Counted from the first letter of the stretch, positions 8,406 through 16,954 are shown. The stretch is DNA of 64,000 nucleotides from Fibrobacter sp. UBA4297 (GCF_002394865.1 NZ_DGUZ01000009.1:201954-265953); one strand, 5' to 3'. The notes: generated by a model from the letters alone, not told the origin. A program made the numbers and translations.

Positions 8406-9050
8406 TCAGATTCTGACGCCAATTCCTGCGGAAACAACTCCGCGCTGACCAAAGGAAAGCAGATGAAGTATAATTGGAAAATTTCTACCTATTTCAAGTC
8501 CAAAAAAAGTTACATGAAACATCGGTACTGCAACTTTTGCAAAATAGCATATTCCTGCATCTAATTCCAAGAATGGATTTAAAAATCCATTGTTATTGAA
8601 ATTGAGTTTTAGCTTTGGCATAAATGTTAATGCTATAAACTTTTCGATAGGATGGGCGTAGTTGAAGACAATCCCTGTTTCAACGACTTCATTGAATTTG
8701 TATCCATAATCTATTGAAAATGCTCCAAGAATGTTCTCCTGTAATTCCGCAGAACCTAATGAAAAAATGGATGTAGCGACAGACGCGTAAGCGGCGGCGA
8801 TATCGGTCATTGTGATGATGCCGTAAGTGAAAGAAATGCTGTGGTGCTTAAGCGTGTCTTTGGGAATGCTTGTTTGTGCCATGCTTCTGTCGACATCGTA
8901 TCTATGGTTTTCGCTTTTTTTCCAGATGGTGCTGTCGCTTTTGTCTACGCCTGCTTGAGCATTTTCAACGTATCCGTTCATATCCCAAGCGTTAGCATGG
9001 ACCGCAAAAAATAAGGAGATGATTGCGCTGTAGAAAAATCTTTTTATCAT
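8406..9050 (-). CDS. Hypothetical exported, possibly outer-membrane, protein
   Basis: The 214-residue protein begins with a signal peptide (MIKRFFYSAIISLFFAVHANA). It continues with alternating hydrophobic/aromatic segments such as ILGAFSIDYGYKFNEVVETG and the C-terminal GVVSAGIGVRI, suggesting a small beta-barrel. The family is not recognised. Start: ATG at 9050, with AGGA 11 bases upstream; an in-frame TTG at 9071 has no ribosome site. It is convergent with ahbAB (17 bases apart) and divergent from hemA. No functional link to heme is visible. Confidence 0.65.
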   Translation of the reverse strand: MIKRFFYSAIISLFFAVHANAWDMNGYVENAQAGVDKSDSTIWKKSENHRYDVDRSMAQTSIPKDTLKHHSISFTYGIITMTDIAAAYASVATSIFSLGSAELQENILGAFSIDYGYKFNEVVETGIVFNYAHPIEKFIALTFMPKLKLNFNNNGFLNPFLELDAGICYFAKVAVPMFHVTFFGLEIGRNFPIILHLLSFGQRGVVSAGIGVRI

Positions 9051-9205
9051 GCTTTTGAAAATCCTAGCCAAGTAATTGCGTTTCTATGACTTTATATATA
9101 ATATTTTTTTGAAGGAAAAAACATTTTTAATTAAGAATGTACTTGTGTTGTGGTAAAATTTTCCATATTGTGTTTGGTAAAGTGTATTTTTTCTATCTTT
9201 GGACT

Positions 9206-10537
9206 ATGCGCAAGATTTATATGGCAGGCATGAGCCACAAGGTGGCTGAAATCGCAATTCGCGAAAAGTTTTACATCCCGATGGATGTGAAGACAGAAGC
9301 TTTAACACATTCTCCGTTTGATGAACTTTTGATTTTGGCAACGTGTAACCGCACGGAAGTCTATGTGGCAAGCGACCGCGAAATCACTGATAGTGAACTC
9401 GTTCGCTATGTGTGTGGACTGGCTCATCAAGATTACGATGATTTTGCAAAGTTCTTTTATTTTAAGTCAGGTGACGATGTGGCGCATCATGTGATGAATG
9501 TGTGTGCCGGGCTTGATTCTGTCGCCATGGGTGAAGATCAGATTCTGCACCAAATTGGCCGTGCGTACGAAACGGCGCACCAGCTGAACGCCACGGGCAA
9601 TACGCTGAACAAGCTTTTCCAGAGTGCAATACACACGACAAAGCGCATCAAGACCGAGACGAACTTGAGCAAGCTCAGTTGCAATATTCCGTTCTTGGCG
9701 ATGAAACAAGTGCAGAAGACTTTTGACGATCTTGAAAATCGTACTGTGTACATCGTGGGGCTTGGCGAAATGGGTTCGTTGATGCTCAAGTATGTACAAG
9801 AGAATACGACCAAGATTTTTGCAAGTAGCAAGACTTTTGCGAATGCCGAAAAATTTGCAGATGTGCTTACTCCTGTGAAATTCGAAGACCGCTACGAAGT
9901 CCTTGGCAAGTGCGATGTCGTGATTCTTTGCAGCGCTTGTCAGGAACCGATTGTGACGAAAAATGGGTTTGAAAAGACAATTGCATTGTGTCATCCTGAG
10001 CGAAGCACGGTGTGCGAAGTTGAAGGATCCAGTGAAGGTTTGTCTGCTGTGACCACCCCTTCAAAGCGCTTGATTATTGATCTCGGTAGCCCGCGCAATG
10101 CTGAAGCTTCTATTGGCGAACTTCCGGGCGTTGAATACGTTTGCGTTGATGACCTTGAAAAAATCGTCTCAGAAAACCGCCGTTTGCGCATGATTGAACT
10201 TGATGCGGCTCAGAAAATCTTGAAAGAAGGTCTTGACGAATTCTTGCATTGGAACCGCATGGACGAGGTCTCCAAGCAAATTCATTTGCATGCCGAGAAA
10301 ATGCTTGCGACGGCAAATGAAGAATCTGAAAAGTTATTGCGCTCTATGCCGGAACTTTCGGAAGATGACCGTCATCGCATCCAGATGATGTACGAACGTT
10401 TTGCGAAGAAAATGGCAAATGACTTTTTGTATAAAGTTAAGGCCGAAAATTCGCCCGAAGATGTGCAAGTGTTCCTGAAGTGCTTAGATTCAAAGTCTTG
10501 CCGCTCTGCAAATAATGCAGAATCTCCTAGAAATTAG
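9206..10537 (+). CDS. hemA: Glutamyl-tRNA reductase
   Basis: First committed step of C5-pathway tetrapyrrole synthesis: glutamyl-tRNA(Glu) to glutamate-1-semialdehyde using NADPH. The 443-residue protein has the catalytic ATCNRTEVYVAS with Cys47, GEDQILHQIGRAYETA, and the NADPH-binding VYIVGLGEMGSLMLKY. The ATG at 9206 begins the conserved MRKIYMAGMSHK; upstream codons do not match the family. Residues about 262-280 (CHPERSTVCEVEGSS...) are encoded by an interspersed repeat at 9989-10038 placed in frame between two strands of the NADPH domain, before RLIIDLGSPRN. It is followed 11 bases later by hemC. Confidence 0.95.
   Translation: MRKIYMAGMSHKVAEIAIREKFYIPMDVKTEALTHSPFDELLILATCNRTEVYVASDREITDSELVRYVCGLAHQDYDDFAKFFYFKSGDDVAHHVMNVCAGLDSVAMGEDQILHQIGRAYETAHQLNATGNTLNKLFQSAIHTTKRIKTETNLSKLSCNIPFLAMKQVQKTFDDLENRTVYIVGLGEMGSLMLKYVQENTTKIFASSKTFANAEKFADVLTPVKFEDRYEVLGKCDVVILCSACQEPIVTKNGFEKTIALCHPERSTVCEVEGSSEGLSAVTTPSKRLIIDLGSPRNAEASIGELPGVEYVCVDDLEKIVSENRRLRMIELDAAQKILKEGLDEFLHWNRMDEVSKQIHLHAEKMLATANEESEKLLRSMPELSEDDRHRIQMMYERFAKKMANDFLYKVKAENSPEDVQVFLKCLDSKSCRSANNAESPRN
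9989..10038 (+). repeat. Family A interspersed repeat, in frame in hemA
   Basis: Begins tgtcatcctgagcgaagcac and ends gaaggatccagtgaagg. It is translated as CHPERSTVCEVEGSSE, the same reading frame as the copies in hemC (11194) and hemD (13284). Confidence 0.85.
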
Positions 10538-10548
10538 AGGGACTTGCT

Positions 10549-11562
10549 GTGAGTGAATTGAAATTACGTATCGCAACACGCAAGAGCGCTTTGGCTTTGG
10601 CCCAGACGACGATGGCGGCAGATGCTATTGTCGCTACGAATGCGGCTGCAGAACCGCTGACTTATGAACTTGTCTCCATGACAACCGAAGGCGATCGCCG
10701 TTTGGATAAGTCGCTGGCGAGCTTTGGCGGTAAGGGCGTGTTCATCAAGGAACTGGAAATAGCACTCCTTGAAGGTCGTGCGGATATTGCAATTCACAGT
10801 TTGAAAGATATGCCTGCCGAAGTGCTACCTGAATTTAAATTGGCGGCTGTTTTGAAGCGCGAAGATCCGCGAGATGCTTTCCTTTCGCGAGGTGGTGCGG
10901 CTGGAATCCGCTTTATGGATTTGTCGGCTGGCGCTCGCGTCGGTACGGGAAGTATTCGTCGTGTAGTACAGCTCGAAGCGCTCCGCCCGGATTTGGAATA
11001 TGTGCCGATTCGCGGAAACATCCAGACTCGTATAGGCAAGCTTGCGGAACTTGATGGCGTTGTGCTTGCGGCTGCGGGCCTTAAGCGTATGGGGCTTGCT
11101 GACCAGGTAACGGAATACTTTAGCACTGAACAGATGCTCCCCGCAAGTGGTCAGGGAATCCTTGCAATTGAAACTCTTGCCGATTCTGACACTTGTCATC
11201 CTGAGCGAAGCACGATGTGCGAAGTCGAAGGATCTGGGGCGATTTGTAACGACCTTTCGCAGATTCTCGCTCGCGTGAACGATGTTGCGACATTCTGCAT
11301 CGCCTCTGCTGAAATGGCTTATTTAAAAGCGCTCAACGCAGGTTGCCAATTTCCAGTGGCAAGCTTCGCGGAATTTGTTGACGGTGGGTCTAATAGAATT
11401 GCGCAGACTTTGAAAATTCGCGGCATTTACTGGGACGAAAAATTTAACCGTTTACTCCGCGCCGAAACCTCGGGCGCACTTGATTTAAATTCTGCAGACT
11501 CAGTCCACCAAGCTAAAAATTTGGGCGTCGAACTTGCCCGTGCAATTCAGAAGCAATTGTAA
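10549..11562 (+). CDS. hemC: Porphobilinogen deaminase (hydroxymethylbilane synthase)
   Basis: Polymerises four porphobilinogens into hydroxymethylbilane using a covalently bound dipyrromethane. The 337 residues include LRIATRKSALALAQ at the N-terminus, VHSLKDMPAE-type IAIHSLKDMPAE, GTGSIRRVVQL, and the cofactor-attaching LNAGCQFPVASF (Cys266). It starts with GTG at 10549 after AGAGGG. Residues about 216-229 come from a family A repeat (11194-11235) inserted in the loop before the cofactor domain. It lies 11 bases after hemA and is very likely co-transcribed with it. Confidence 0.95.
   Translation: MSELKLRIATRKSALALAQTTMAADAIVATNAAAEPLTYELVSMTTEGDRRLDKSLASFGGKGVFIKELEIALLEGRADIAIHSLKDMPAEVLPEFKLAAVLKREDPRDAFLSRGGAAGIRFMDLSAGARVGTGSIRRVVQLEALRPDLEYVPIRGNIQTRIGKLAELDGVVLAAAGLKRMGLADQVTEYFSTEQMLPASGQGILAIETLADSDTCHPERSTMCEVEGSGAICNDLSQILARVNDVATFCIASAEMAYLKALNAGCQFPVASFAEFVDGGSNRIAQTLKIRGIYWDEKFNRLLRAETSGALDLNSADSVHQAKNLGVELARAIQKQL
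11194..11235 (+). repeat. Family A interspersed repeat, in frame in hemC
   Basis: tgtcatcctgagcgaagcac...gtcgaaggatct, nearly identical to the hemA copy. It encodes CHPERSTMCEVEGS. Confidence 0.85.
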
Positions 11563-11569
11563 CTTGCTT

Positions 11570-11602
11570 TGTCATTCCCGATTCCGTTCGGGAATCGCCA
11601 TC
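11570..11602 (+). repeat. Family B palindromic repeat at the 3' end of hemC
   Basis: gtcattcccg, a short centre and cgggaatcgccatc form an inverted repeat 8 bases after the hemC stop. Related copies lie at 16882 (reverse), 38171 and 57884, all intergenic. Confidence 0.6.
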
Positions 11603-11611
11603 TTGTATCGC

Positions 11612-11645
11612 AAAAAAAATATCCCGCGCATTTTGAATGTGCGGG
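11612..11645 (-). terminator. Rho-independent terminator of the deaminase gene
   Basis: On the minus strand, cccgcacatt and aatgcgcggg pair around a short loop with one wobble. A run of T follows (the A-run at 11612-11619). It lies 52 bases after the stop at 11697. Confidence 0.7.
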
Positions 11646-11696
11646 CTCTAACATTTTCGTCATTGCGGGTCGCGTAGCGACGTGGCAAACTATACG

Positions 11697-12254
11697 TTAT
11701 TTCTTTCCAGGCTTCGATACAACGGGCTTGATTCGTTTGCCGCAAAGCGTCACGATGATTCCTGCTTGTGCGAACATGTAGTAAGCCGTGTCGCGGTTGT
11801 TGTTTAACGTGGACTTCGGATCATAATCGTCCTTGGTCACGAAAACTTCGGCAACGCCTGAAAGGCTGATGTCCAAAGAGCAACGTTCGCACGGGAATCC
11901 AATCACGTAGAGCTTGGAACCAGGAGGAACCTTTCCTCGAGCGTAGTGGAGCGCGTTGATTTCGGCGTGGACCATGAACGGATACTTGTTCGCCTCGAAT
12001 TCGTGATGGCTCAAAAGCTCACCTGAGTCGGCGTCTAGCAAATCGTAAGCGAGGAGTTGCTTTTCGCGCGTGTACGGAACGGTCTCGTCGTCAAATCCAG
12101 CGGGAGCGCCGTTGTAACCCGTGCTAATAACGCGCCCGTCGGCGCTCACAAGAACGGCTCCCATTTGGGTATTTTGGTCTTTGGAAAGGCGTGCCTGGGC
12201 ACACATCATCTGCGTATAGACTTCGTCGCGAAGCTTTGCTCTAGAACTATTCAT
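11697..12254 (-). CDS. dCMP/cytidine deaminase family protein (ComEB-like)
   Basis: This zinc hydrolase probably deaminates dCMP to dUMP for thymidylate synthesis. The 185-residue protein has the zinc signatures MVHAEINAL and GFPCERCSLDIS, an early MGAVLVSADGRVISTGYNGAP, and lengths typical of ComEB/dCMP deaminases. ATG at 12254 (MNSSRAKLRDE) is chosen over an in-frame TTG at 12272; no strong ribosome site is seen. It is transcribed against the heme genes between hemC and cobA-hemD, so it is not part of that operon. Confidence 0.85.
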   Translation of the reverse strand: MNSSRAKLRDEVYTQMMCAQARLSKDQNTQMGAVLVSADGRVISTGYNGAPAGFDDETVPYTREKQLLAYDLLDADSGELLSHHEFEANKYPFMVHAEINALHYARGKVPPGSKLYVIGFPCERCSLDISLSGVAEVFVTKDDYDPKSTLNNNRDTAYYMFAQAGIIVTLCGKRIKPVVSKPGKK

Positions 12255-12308
12255 GCTAAAAAATATAGGCAAAATTTTAATGGCGAAGTTTTTCTAAATT
12301 TGGTTTCG

Positions 12309-14045
12309 ATGGAAAATTCGAATCATTTTGGCAAAGTTTATTTGATTGGCGCAGGACCTGGCGATCCTGGGCTTTTAACCGTGCGCGGAAAGTCAATTCT
12401 TGAAAAAGCCGATGTTGTGGTTTACGATCGTTTGGTTTCACCGGGCGTGCTCTCGTTATGTAGTCCGAGAGCAAAGATGGTGGATGTGGGTAAAATGCCG
12501 ACGCACCACAAGATGAAACAGTCCGAAATCAATAAGCTCTTGGTAAAATTTGCCGTTGAAATGCCGGGTTCGATCGTTGCGCGTTTGAAGGGCGGTGATC
12601 CGTTTGTGTTCGGTCGTGGTGGCGAAGAGGCTTTGGAGCTTGTCGATGCTGGCGTCGAATTTGAAGTGGTACCGGGCGTGACGTCTGCCATTGCTGTGCC
12701 AGCCTACGCAGGCATTCCTGTGAGTCATCGTGGAATTGCAACAAGTTTCCATATCATCACAGGCCACGAAAAAGAAAAATCCGTCGTGGACCCTATCGCT
12801 GCACTCCAGGGTGACTGTCATTCTGGAGCCGAAGGCGATAGAATCCAATGCAATCTCTCGCTAGACTTTGAAAATCTCGCGAAGTGCCAGGGAACGCTCA
12901 TCTTTTTGATGGGCATTGCCAATATGGACTTTATTGCACATCGATTAATTGAATGTGGCAAAGACCCGAAGACTCCACTTGCATTTATTGAAAAAGGAAC
13001 TACTCCGAACCAGCGTACCGTTATGGCAACGCTTGAAACAGCGGGGGAGACCATCGTTCGTGAAAATGTGACAGCACCCGCAATTACGATTATGGGTGGT
13101 GTGGTTGAACTTGGCAAGACTCTTGCGTGGAAAAAGAATTTGCCGCTTTCGGGCAAGCGCTTGGTTGTAACGCGTGCCGCAAAACAATCTAGTGGGATTA
13201 CAGCTCGACTGACAGCTCTCGGTGCTGAAGTCATCGAAACTCCGATGATTGAAACACGTTCTTTGGAAAAGCCACAAACCGTATGTCATCCTGAGCGGAG
13301 CACCGTAGGTGCGGAGTCGAAGGATCCAGGCTTGCAAGGTTCAGTCGATTTCAAATCCCTCGCGAACTATGACATTCTTGCTTTCACGAGCACGAACGGT
13401 GTTGAATGTTTCTTTAAGCAGTTGTTTGCTGCGGGTTATGATGTGCGTGTGCTTGCGGGCAAGAAAATTGCAAGTGTCGGGAAAATCACCGAAAAGAAGT
13501 TGCTTGAATACGGCATCCGTTGCGATTACGTTCCTGAAGACCACACCGGCGAAGGTCTGGGCTTGTTGTTACGAGACGTGGTTAATAAGCACGATCGTGT
13601 CTTCCTGAGCCCATTCGACAAGCTCAGGGTAAACTCCGGGCGTAGCTCGGAGTCGAATGATCTAGTTGAATCCCGCATCCTCCTCCTGCAAGGCAATCTC
13701 GCTGACGATACTTTGCTCAAACTCTTGCCCAAAGCAACCCGTTGGACCGTTTACGAAACACTGCCGGTTGCTGAACTCCCGGATTGGAAGCGCGAAGCCA
13801 TTGTAAGTGCCGATGCAGTCGTCTTCGCCAGCACCAGTGCCGTCGAGAATTTTGTCAAACTTACGCCTCAAAGTGCCGAAGGCACGATCTCACGCCTCAC
13901 TCCTCACACTTCTTTTTGCATTGGTCGCATAACGGAATCCGCTGCCAGCAAGTACGGCTTTGAAACCGTCACCTCGGACGAAACGACAATGGATTCCCTT
14001 GTAAAGAAGATTGTGGAATACTACACAACGTCCTCTAATCACTAA
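12309..14045 (+). CDS. cobA-hemD: Fused uroporphyrinogen-III C-methyltransferase / uroporphyrinogen-III synthase
   Basis: The 578-residue fusion supplies two steps. The N-terminal SUMT domain (VYLIGAGPGDPGLLTVRG at 10-27, RLKGGDPFVFGRGGEE, PVSHRG) methylates uroporphyrinogen III to precorrin-2. The C-terminal HemD domain (from about 280, GKRLVVTRAAKQSSGITARL, ending with DSLVKKIVEYY) cyclises hydroxymethylbilane. ATG at 12309 begins the conserved region; the upstream open frame overlaps the divergent deaminase. At least three repeat insertions are translated in frame (near residues 170-181, 326-341, 433-455). This fusion is known in clostridia and other anaerobes. It commits uroporphyrinogen to siroheme. 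Confidence 0.92.
   Translation: MENSNHFGKVYLIGAGPGDPGLLTVRGKSILEKADVVVYDRLVSPGVLSLCSPRAKMVDVGKMPTHHKMKQSEINKLLVKFAVEMPGSIVARLKGGDPFVFGRGGEEALELVDAGVEFEVVPGVTSAIAVPAYAGIPVSHRGIATSFHIITGHEKEKSVVDPIAALQGDCHSGAEGDRIQCNLSLDFENLAKCQGTLIFLMGIANMDFIAHRLIECGKDPKTPLAFIEKGTTPNQRTVMATLETAGETIVRENVTAPAITIMGGVVELGKTLAWKKNLPLSGKRLVVTRAAKQSSGITARLTALGAEVIETPMIETRSLEKPQTVCHPERSTVGAESKDPGLQGSVDFKSLANYDILAFTSTNGVECFFKQLFAAGYDVRVLAGKKIASVGKITEKKLLEYGIRCDYVPEDHTGEGLGLLLRDVVNKHDRVFLSPFDKLRVNSGRSSESNDLVESRILLLQGNLADDTLLKLLPKATRWTVYETLPVAELPDWKREAIVSADAVVFASTSAVENFVKLTPQSAEGTISRLTPHTSFCIGRITESAASKYGFETVTSDETTMDSLVKKIVEYYTTSSNH
12816..12850 (+). repeat. Family A-like repeat in frame in the SUMT domain
   Basis: tgtcattctggagccgaagg...gaatccaatg, a diverged copy translated as CHSGAEGDRIQC in a surface loop before the conserved CQGTLIFLMG strand. 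Confidence 0.6.
13284..13330 (+). repeat. Family A repeat in frame in the HemD domain
   Basis: tgtcatcctgagcggagcac...gtcgaaggatccagg, translated as CHPERSTVGAESKDPG. Confidence 0.8.
13601..13665 (+). repeat. Third repeat insertion in HemD
   Basis: The inverted pair cctgagccc...ttcgacaagctcagg, followed by actccgggcgtagctcggagt (itself an inverted repeat), interrupts the HemD domain in frame. Different from family A but similar to common interspersed palindromes with a ttcgacaagctcagg core. Confidence 0.6.
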
Positions 14046-14067
14046 CCACCAATCACTAACCACTATT
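14033..14067 (+). repeat. Short direct repeats between cobA-hemD and the chelatase fusion
   Basis: aatcactaaccacc and aatcactaaccact stand in tandem across the cobA-hemD stop and the 24-base gap. A related string (accaaccactaataac) is at 58562-58585. Confidence 0.55.
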
Positions 14068-14069
14068 TC

Positions 14070-15002
14070 ATGAAAGTCATTCTTATTATCGCTCATCATT
14101 GCATTTTGCCTGGTGCGTACAAAGGATTTGAAGAAATTCTCGACCGCTTGCATCATGACTTGCCGGGTACGCGCGTGGCGAGCACGAGTTTGTTAGATTT
14201 GGAAAACGACCTCCGCACACTTTTGCGCGAAGACGTGGAATCAGTGACGCTTCTGCCGTATCTGCTTTTGAACGGCCAGCATACAAAGAATGATGTGCCG
14301 CGAGTGGTTGCAAAATTGCAGGCTGAATTCCCGCAAATTCCGATTACGCTTTTGCCTTGCCTTGGCGATTGGAAAGAATTTTCGAGCATGGTTGTCTGTG
14401 GCATCCGCAATGCACAGGGCGTAGATCCTTCGACTACGCCTAGCGGCTTCGCTCAGGATGACAAGAAAACGGAGCGCGCCCATAGCTCAAACCTCTTCTC
14501 TATCGAAATTAATCTCGAAGGGCGTAACGTTCTCGTTGTAGGCGGTGGCCGCATCGCACTCCGCAAGGTGAAAACGTTAATCCCGACAGGTGCTCACATT
14601 ACCGTTGTCGCTCCGCAATTCGACCCGGATTTCGAGAATCTTCTAACTTCAAAGGGCGAAGCCCGACCTCATACCTCATACCCAATTACATTAAAACAGC
14701 GCCCATACGAACCGCTTGACTTGCGTTGCGTTTTCATGGTCTTCATTTGTACCGACCAGCCCGCCGTCAATGCTCAAGTTTCTAACGATGCCCGTGCCCG
14801 CCGCATTCTCGTGAATAACGCTTGCGATTACCTCGACGGCGATTTCATTGTGCCTGCCCGCATGGATTTTGGCGAAAACATTGCCGTGACAGTCTCCACG
14901 CAGGGCCGCGCCCCTTCGCTCGCGAAAAAGCTCAAGCAGAAAATCCAGGCTGAATGGGCCGAGGGCCTTGAACAGGTCGAACGCGAATTCGGAAAATCCT
15001 AA
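14070..15002 (+). CDS. Fused sirohydrochlorin chelatase (half-size, CbiX/CbiK-like) and precorrin-2 dehydrogenase
   Basis: The last two steps to siroheme in one 310-residue chain. Residues 1-112 resemble a single chelatase lobe: IIAHHCILPGAYKGFEEIL with adjacent His9-His10, and VTLLPYLLLNGQHTKNDVP, the CbiX/CbiK metal-site motif. Residues from about 145 are the NAD-dependent CysG-N/Met8-like dehydrogenase (EGRNVLVVGGGRIALRKV, HITVVAPQFDP, VNNACDYLDGDFIVPA, VSTQGRAPSLAKKLK). A reverse-orientation repeat (14421-14463) supplies STTPSGFAQDDK in the linker. A chelatase lobe of only about 110 residues would need to dimerise like CbiX-short. The downstream terminator ends the unit. Confidence 0.85.
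   Translation: MKVILIIAHHCILPGAYKGFEEILDRLHHDLPGTRVASTSLLDLENDLRTLLREDVESVTLLPYLLLNGQHTKNDVPRVVAKLQAEFPQIPITLLPCLGDWKEFSSMVVCGIRNAQGVDPSTTPSGFAQDDKKTERAHSSNLFSIEINLEGRNVLVVGGGRIALRKVKTLIPTGAHITVVAPQFDPDFENLLTSKGEARPHTSYPITLKQRPYEPLDLRCVFMVFICTDQPAVNAQVSNDARARRILVNNACDYLDGDFIVPARMDFGENIAVTVSTQGRAPSLAKKLKQKIQAEWAEGLEQVEREFGKS
14421..14463 (-). repeat. Family A repeat, reverse orientation, in the chelatase/dehydrogenase linker
   Basis: Reverse complement of the hemA-type element (gatccttcgactacgcc...gcttcgctcaggatgaca). It is open in the host frame and translated as DPSTTPSGFAQDD. Confidence 0.8.
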
Positions 15003-15030
15003 TCGCAAAGCGCTGCAAATGCATACGCAA

Positions 15031-15062
15031 ATAAAAGAGAGTAAAGCTCTCTTTTATTTTTT
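15031..15062. terminator. Bidirectional terminator
   Basis: A perfect 11-bp stem (ataaaagagag / ctctcttttat, 5-base loop) followed by T-rich sequence. It separates the convergent siroheme gene (plus) and paralogous-domain gene (minus), overlapping the last codons of the latter. Confidence 0.85.
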
Positions 15063-16571
15063 GACGCAACGGACGGATATGAAATGATCTTTGTCGGTAC
15101 CGTCTATTATAGCTTTTTTGTAACTGTGGTAACGGTATTTGGAGTCTGTTAAAAAGAGGCTGTTGGCTCGTAACCAATTTACATCAGTTGAACTCCAAAA
15201 TAATGTTTTTTCTCCAAGTCCATTATAGTTTTTGTACTTTTCTCTAATATTGCAAGAGTTACAGTTGCCTGCAGGGAGCGCATTAAAACCAAGTTCATTG
15301 TTGCCGTTGTGGTATAGCCATCCTGAAGTAGATTTTAAAAACTCTGCGTTTTCGTCTTCTACATTGCTGATTAAATCTTCGAAGTCTTCTTTGCTTGGGA
15401 GCCGCCAACCGTCTGGGCAGACTGTTTTTGCCTCTTCCCAGTTGTAGAGTCTGCCGTACTTATCGCAGTTGCTTTCTAAATCATCGTAGCAGAAACTGTT
15501 TCGCGTGGCGTGATTTAAGTTTTCTGCCATCCAGATGTTCTTGCCGATTTTTACAGTCTTGTATTTCTTTGTTGCGGTAGTTCTTGTGATTTCAACATCC
15601 TTTTTGAAACCGAACCATTTTTCGACGATTCGAGATCTTTCCTCATCTCTCTTGTCGATGATGTCGGCTCCATTTTCAATGATGTGCTTTTTTCGTTCGT
15701 TTTTACGGACTTCGAATTCGGAGATTGCAAGGTTTTTGTTTGCAATGTCTTTCTTTACATGCAAAATTTTTTTGTTTACTAGTCTGATGTATCTGCGGTC
15801 GCCTAAAAATTGATTTAGTCGCGTGTTTTTTCCGCATGTTTTAGCGAAATTGAAAATGTCTGATGAAGGGTTGCCCATTCCTGTCGGGTCATTTATGTCG
15901 AGCGTGTAGACGCCTTTTTCAATTTGTGGCAAAAATAACTCAAGTTCCAAGGCTCCATTGCGAACATAGACGGAATCGACATTATAAACTTTGCCGGTCT
16001 TGTTTTTTACCGTCATGGTAAGATGATTTTCGTCGGGTAGGTTGGTTTGAACTTTTATCAAAATGGAATTGCTAGGGGTGATAGAAGCTTTTATGCCAAA
16101 AAACAGATCGGCTGGAATTTTATTCTTGTCGATTTTTCCTGAATGCGGTCTCCCAACATGGACTTTATGCCTTTCAAATGTCCAATTCACACCATTGCTT
16201 TTGAAGCCGATTTCTTTAAGTGTTTGGATTGTTTTGAAATCCATTTCTGCATTTGTCAGCACGTTGTCTGGACAGCGGTCGCGGTAATAACTGGCATATA
16301 ACTGCAAAATGCTTTTCTTCTCGGTTTCAGATATGTCGATTAACGCGAGAGCCCATGCTTTGTCTGTGTCAAAGCGTTCCTCGTAGTAATCAATCTTGTC
16401 TTCGAGATATTCGGCTTCTTTTCGGGCTTTTGATTTTTCATTAATGTCAACAGTTCCATCAACATTGACATCTCCTGTAACATTTATAACCTTTGTGTTA
16501 CGAATGTTGAAGGCATTTGCTAAGCCCAGCGCAATAAGAATGGTCAGGATAAATTTCATAGCTTTAGTCAT
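15054..16571 (-). CDS. Exported Fibrobacter major-paralogous-domain (FISUMP) protein
   Basis: The 505-residue protein starts with a signal peptide (MTKAMKFILTILIALGLANA). It has a middle region with a possible coiled coil around residues 265-315, and a C-terminal paralogous domain: KTVKIGKNIWMAENLN, SNCDKYGRLYNWEEA, CPDGWRLPSKEDFEDL, ELGFNALPAG, LFWSSTD, SVRCVKK. The domain is named for its expansion in Fibrobacter and occurs on secreted or lipid-anchored proteins; its function is unknown. ATG at 16571 is chosen; ATG at 16559 is possible. The signal peptide lacks a lipobox. It is convergent with the heme genes. Confidence 0.85.
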   Translation of the reverse strand: MTKAMKFILTILIALGLANAFNIRNTKVINVTGDVNVDGTVDINEKSKARKEAEYLEDKIDYYEERFDTDKAWALALIDISETEKKSILQLYASYYRDRCPDNVLTNAEMDFKTIQTLKEIGFKSNGVNWTFERHKVHVGRPHSGKIDKNKIPADLFFGIKASITPSNSILIKVQTNLPDENHLTMTVKNKTGKVYNVDSVYVRNGALELELFLPQIEKGVYTLDINDPTGMGNPSSDIFNFAKTCGKNTRLNQFLGDRRYIRLVNKKILHVKKDIANKNLAISEFEVRKNERKKHIIENGADIIDKRDEERSRIVEKWFGFKKDVEITRTTATKKYKTVKIGKNIWMAENLNHATRNSFCYDDLESNCDKYGRLYNWEEAKTVCPDGWRLPSKEDFEDLISNVEDENAEFLKSTSGWLYHNGNNELGFNALPAGNCNSCNIREKYKNYNGLGEKTLFWSSTDVNWLRANSLFLTDSKYRYHSYKKAIIDGTDKDHFISVRCVKK

Positions 16572-16954
16572 TCTTTTTATTTTTCTGAATTGGATGGTTC
16601 TTGTCCTTTGCAAATATACACTATTCAAGTGTCAAACTATGTCATTTTGAGAATTTTTCGTTTTTTGAACGTCATTGGTTGTTTTTGAAGACCGTTTCTG
16701 CGACTTTTTTGCGCCCGTTTTCGCATTACTGGGTCTTAGGGGCGGAGCTCCTAGGAAAGGGGGTGATGGATGGTTCGACGAGCTCACCAACCTTACTTCT
16801 GCATTGCTTGTCGAAACAGAAATCAGGGGGACTTTTCCCCCATTATTTACTATAATTGAACTTGGATCCTGTTTTATAAAAGGAGATTCCCGCACGGTGG
16901 CGGGAATGACATTTCAAACTGACTACTTCTAACTTCCTACCGACTACTAAAATT
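16572..16954. other. Intergenic region upstream of hemB, repeat-rich, no gene
   Basis: 383 bases with no supported gene. It holds a fragment of the ttcgacgagctcaccaac repeat (16772-16790), a short G/C hairpin (ggggga / tccccc near 16826-16840) without a T tract, TATAAT at 16851-16856 without a good -35 box, a reverse family B palindrome (16882-16912), and the pyrimidine-rich string (16922-16948) before hemB. Confidence 0.6.
16882..16912 (-). repeat. Family B palindromic repeat upstream of hemB
   Basis: ggagattcccg...cgggaatgaca is the reverse form of the 11570 element, and its arms can pair into a hairpin. Confidence 0.6.

Noticed and set aside
11569..11781. 70-codon frame after hemC
   Set aside because: It begins inside a family B palindrome and crosses the deaminase terminator and coding region antisense.
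16601..16932. Short open frames in the region upstream of hemB
   Set aside because: They run through repeat fragments, lack ribosome sites and have no recognisable product.
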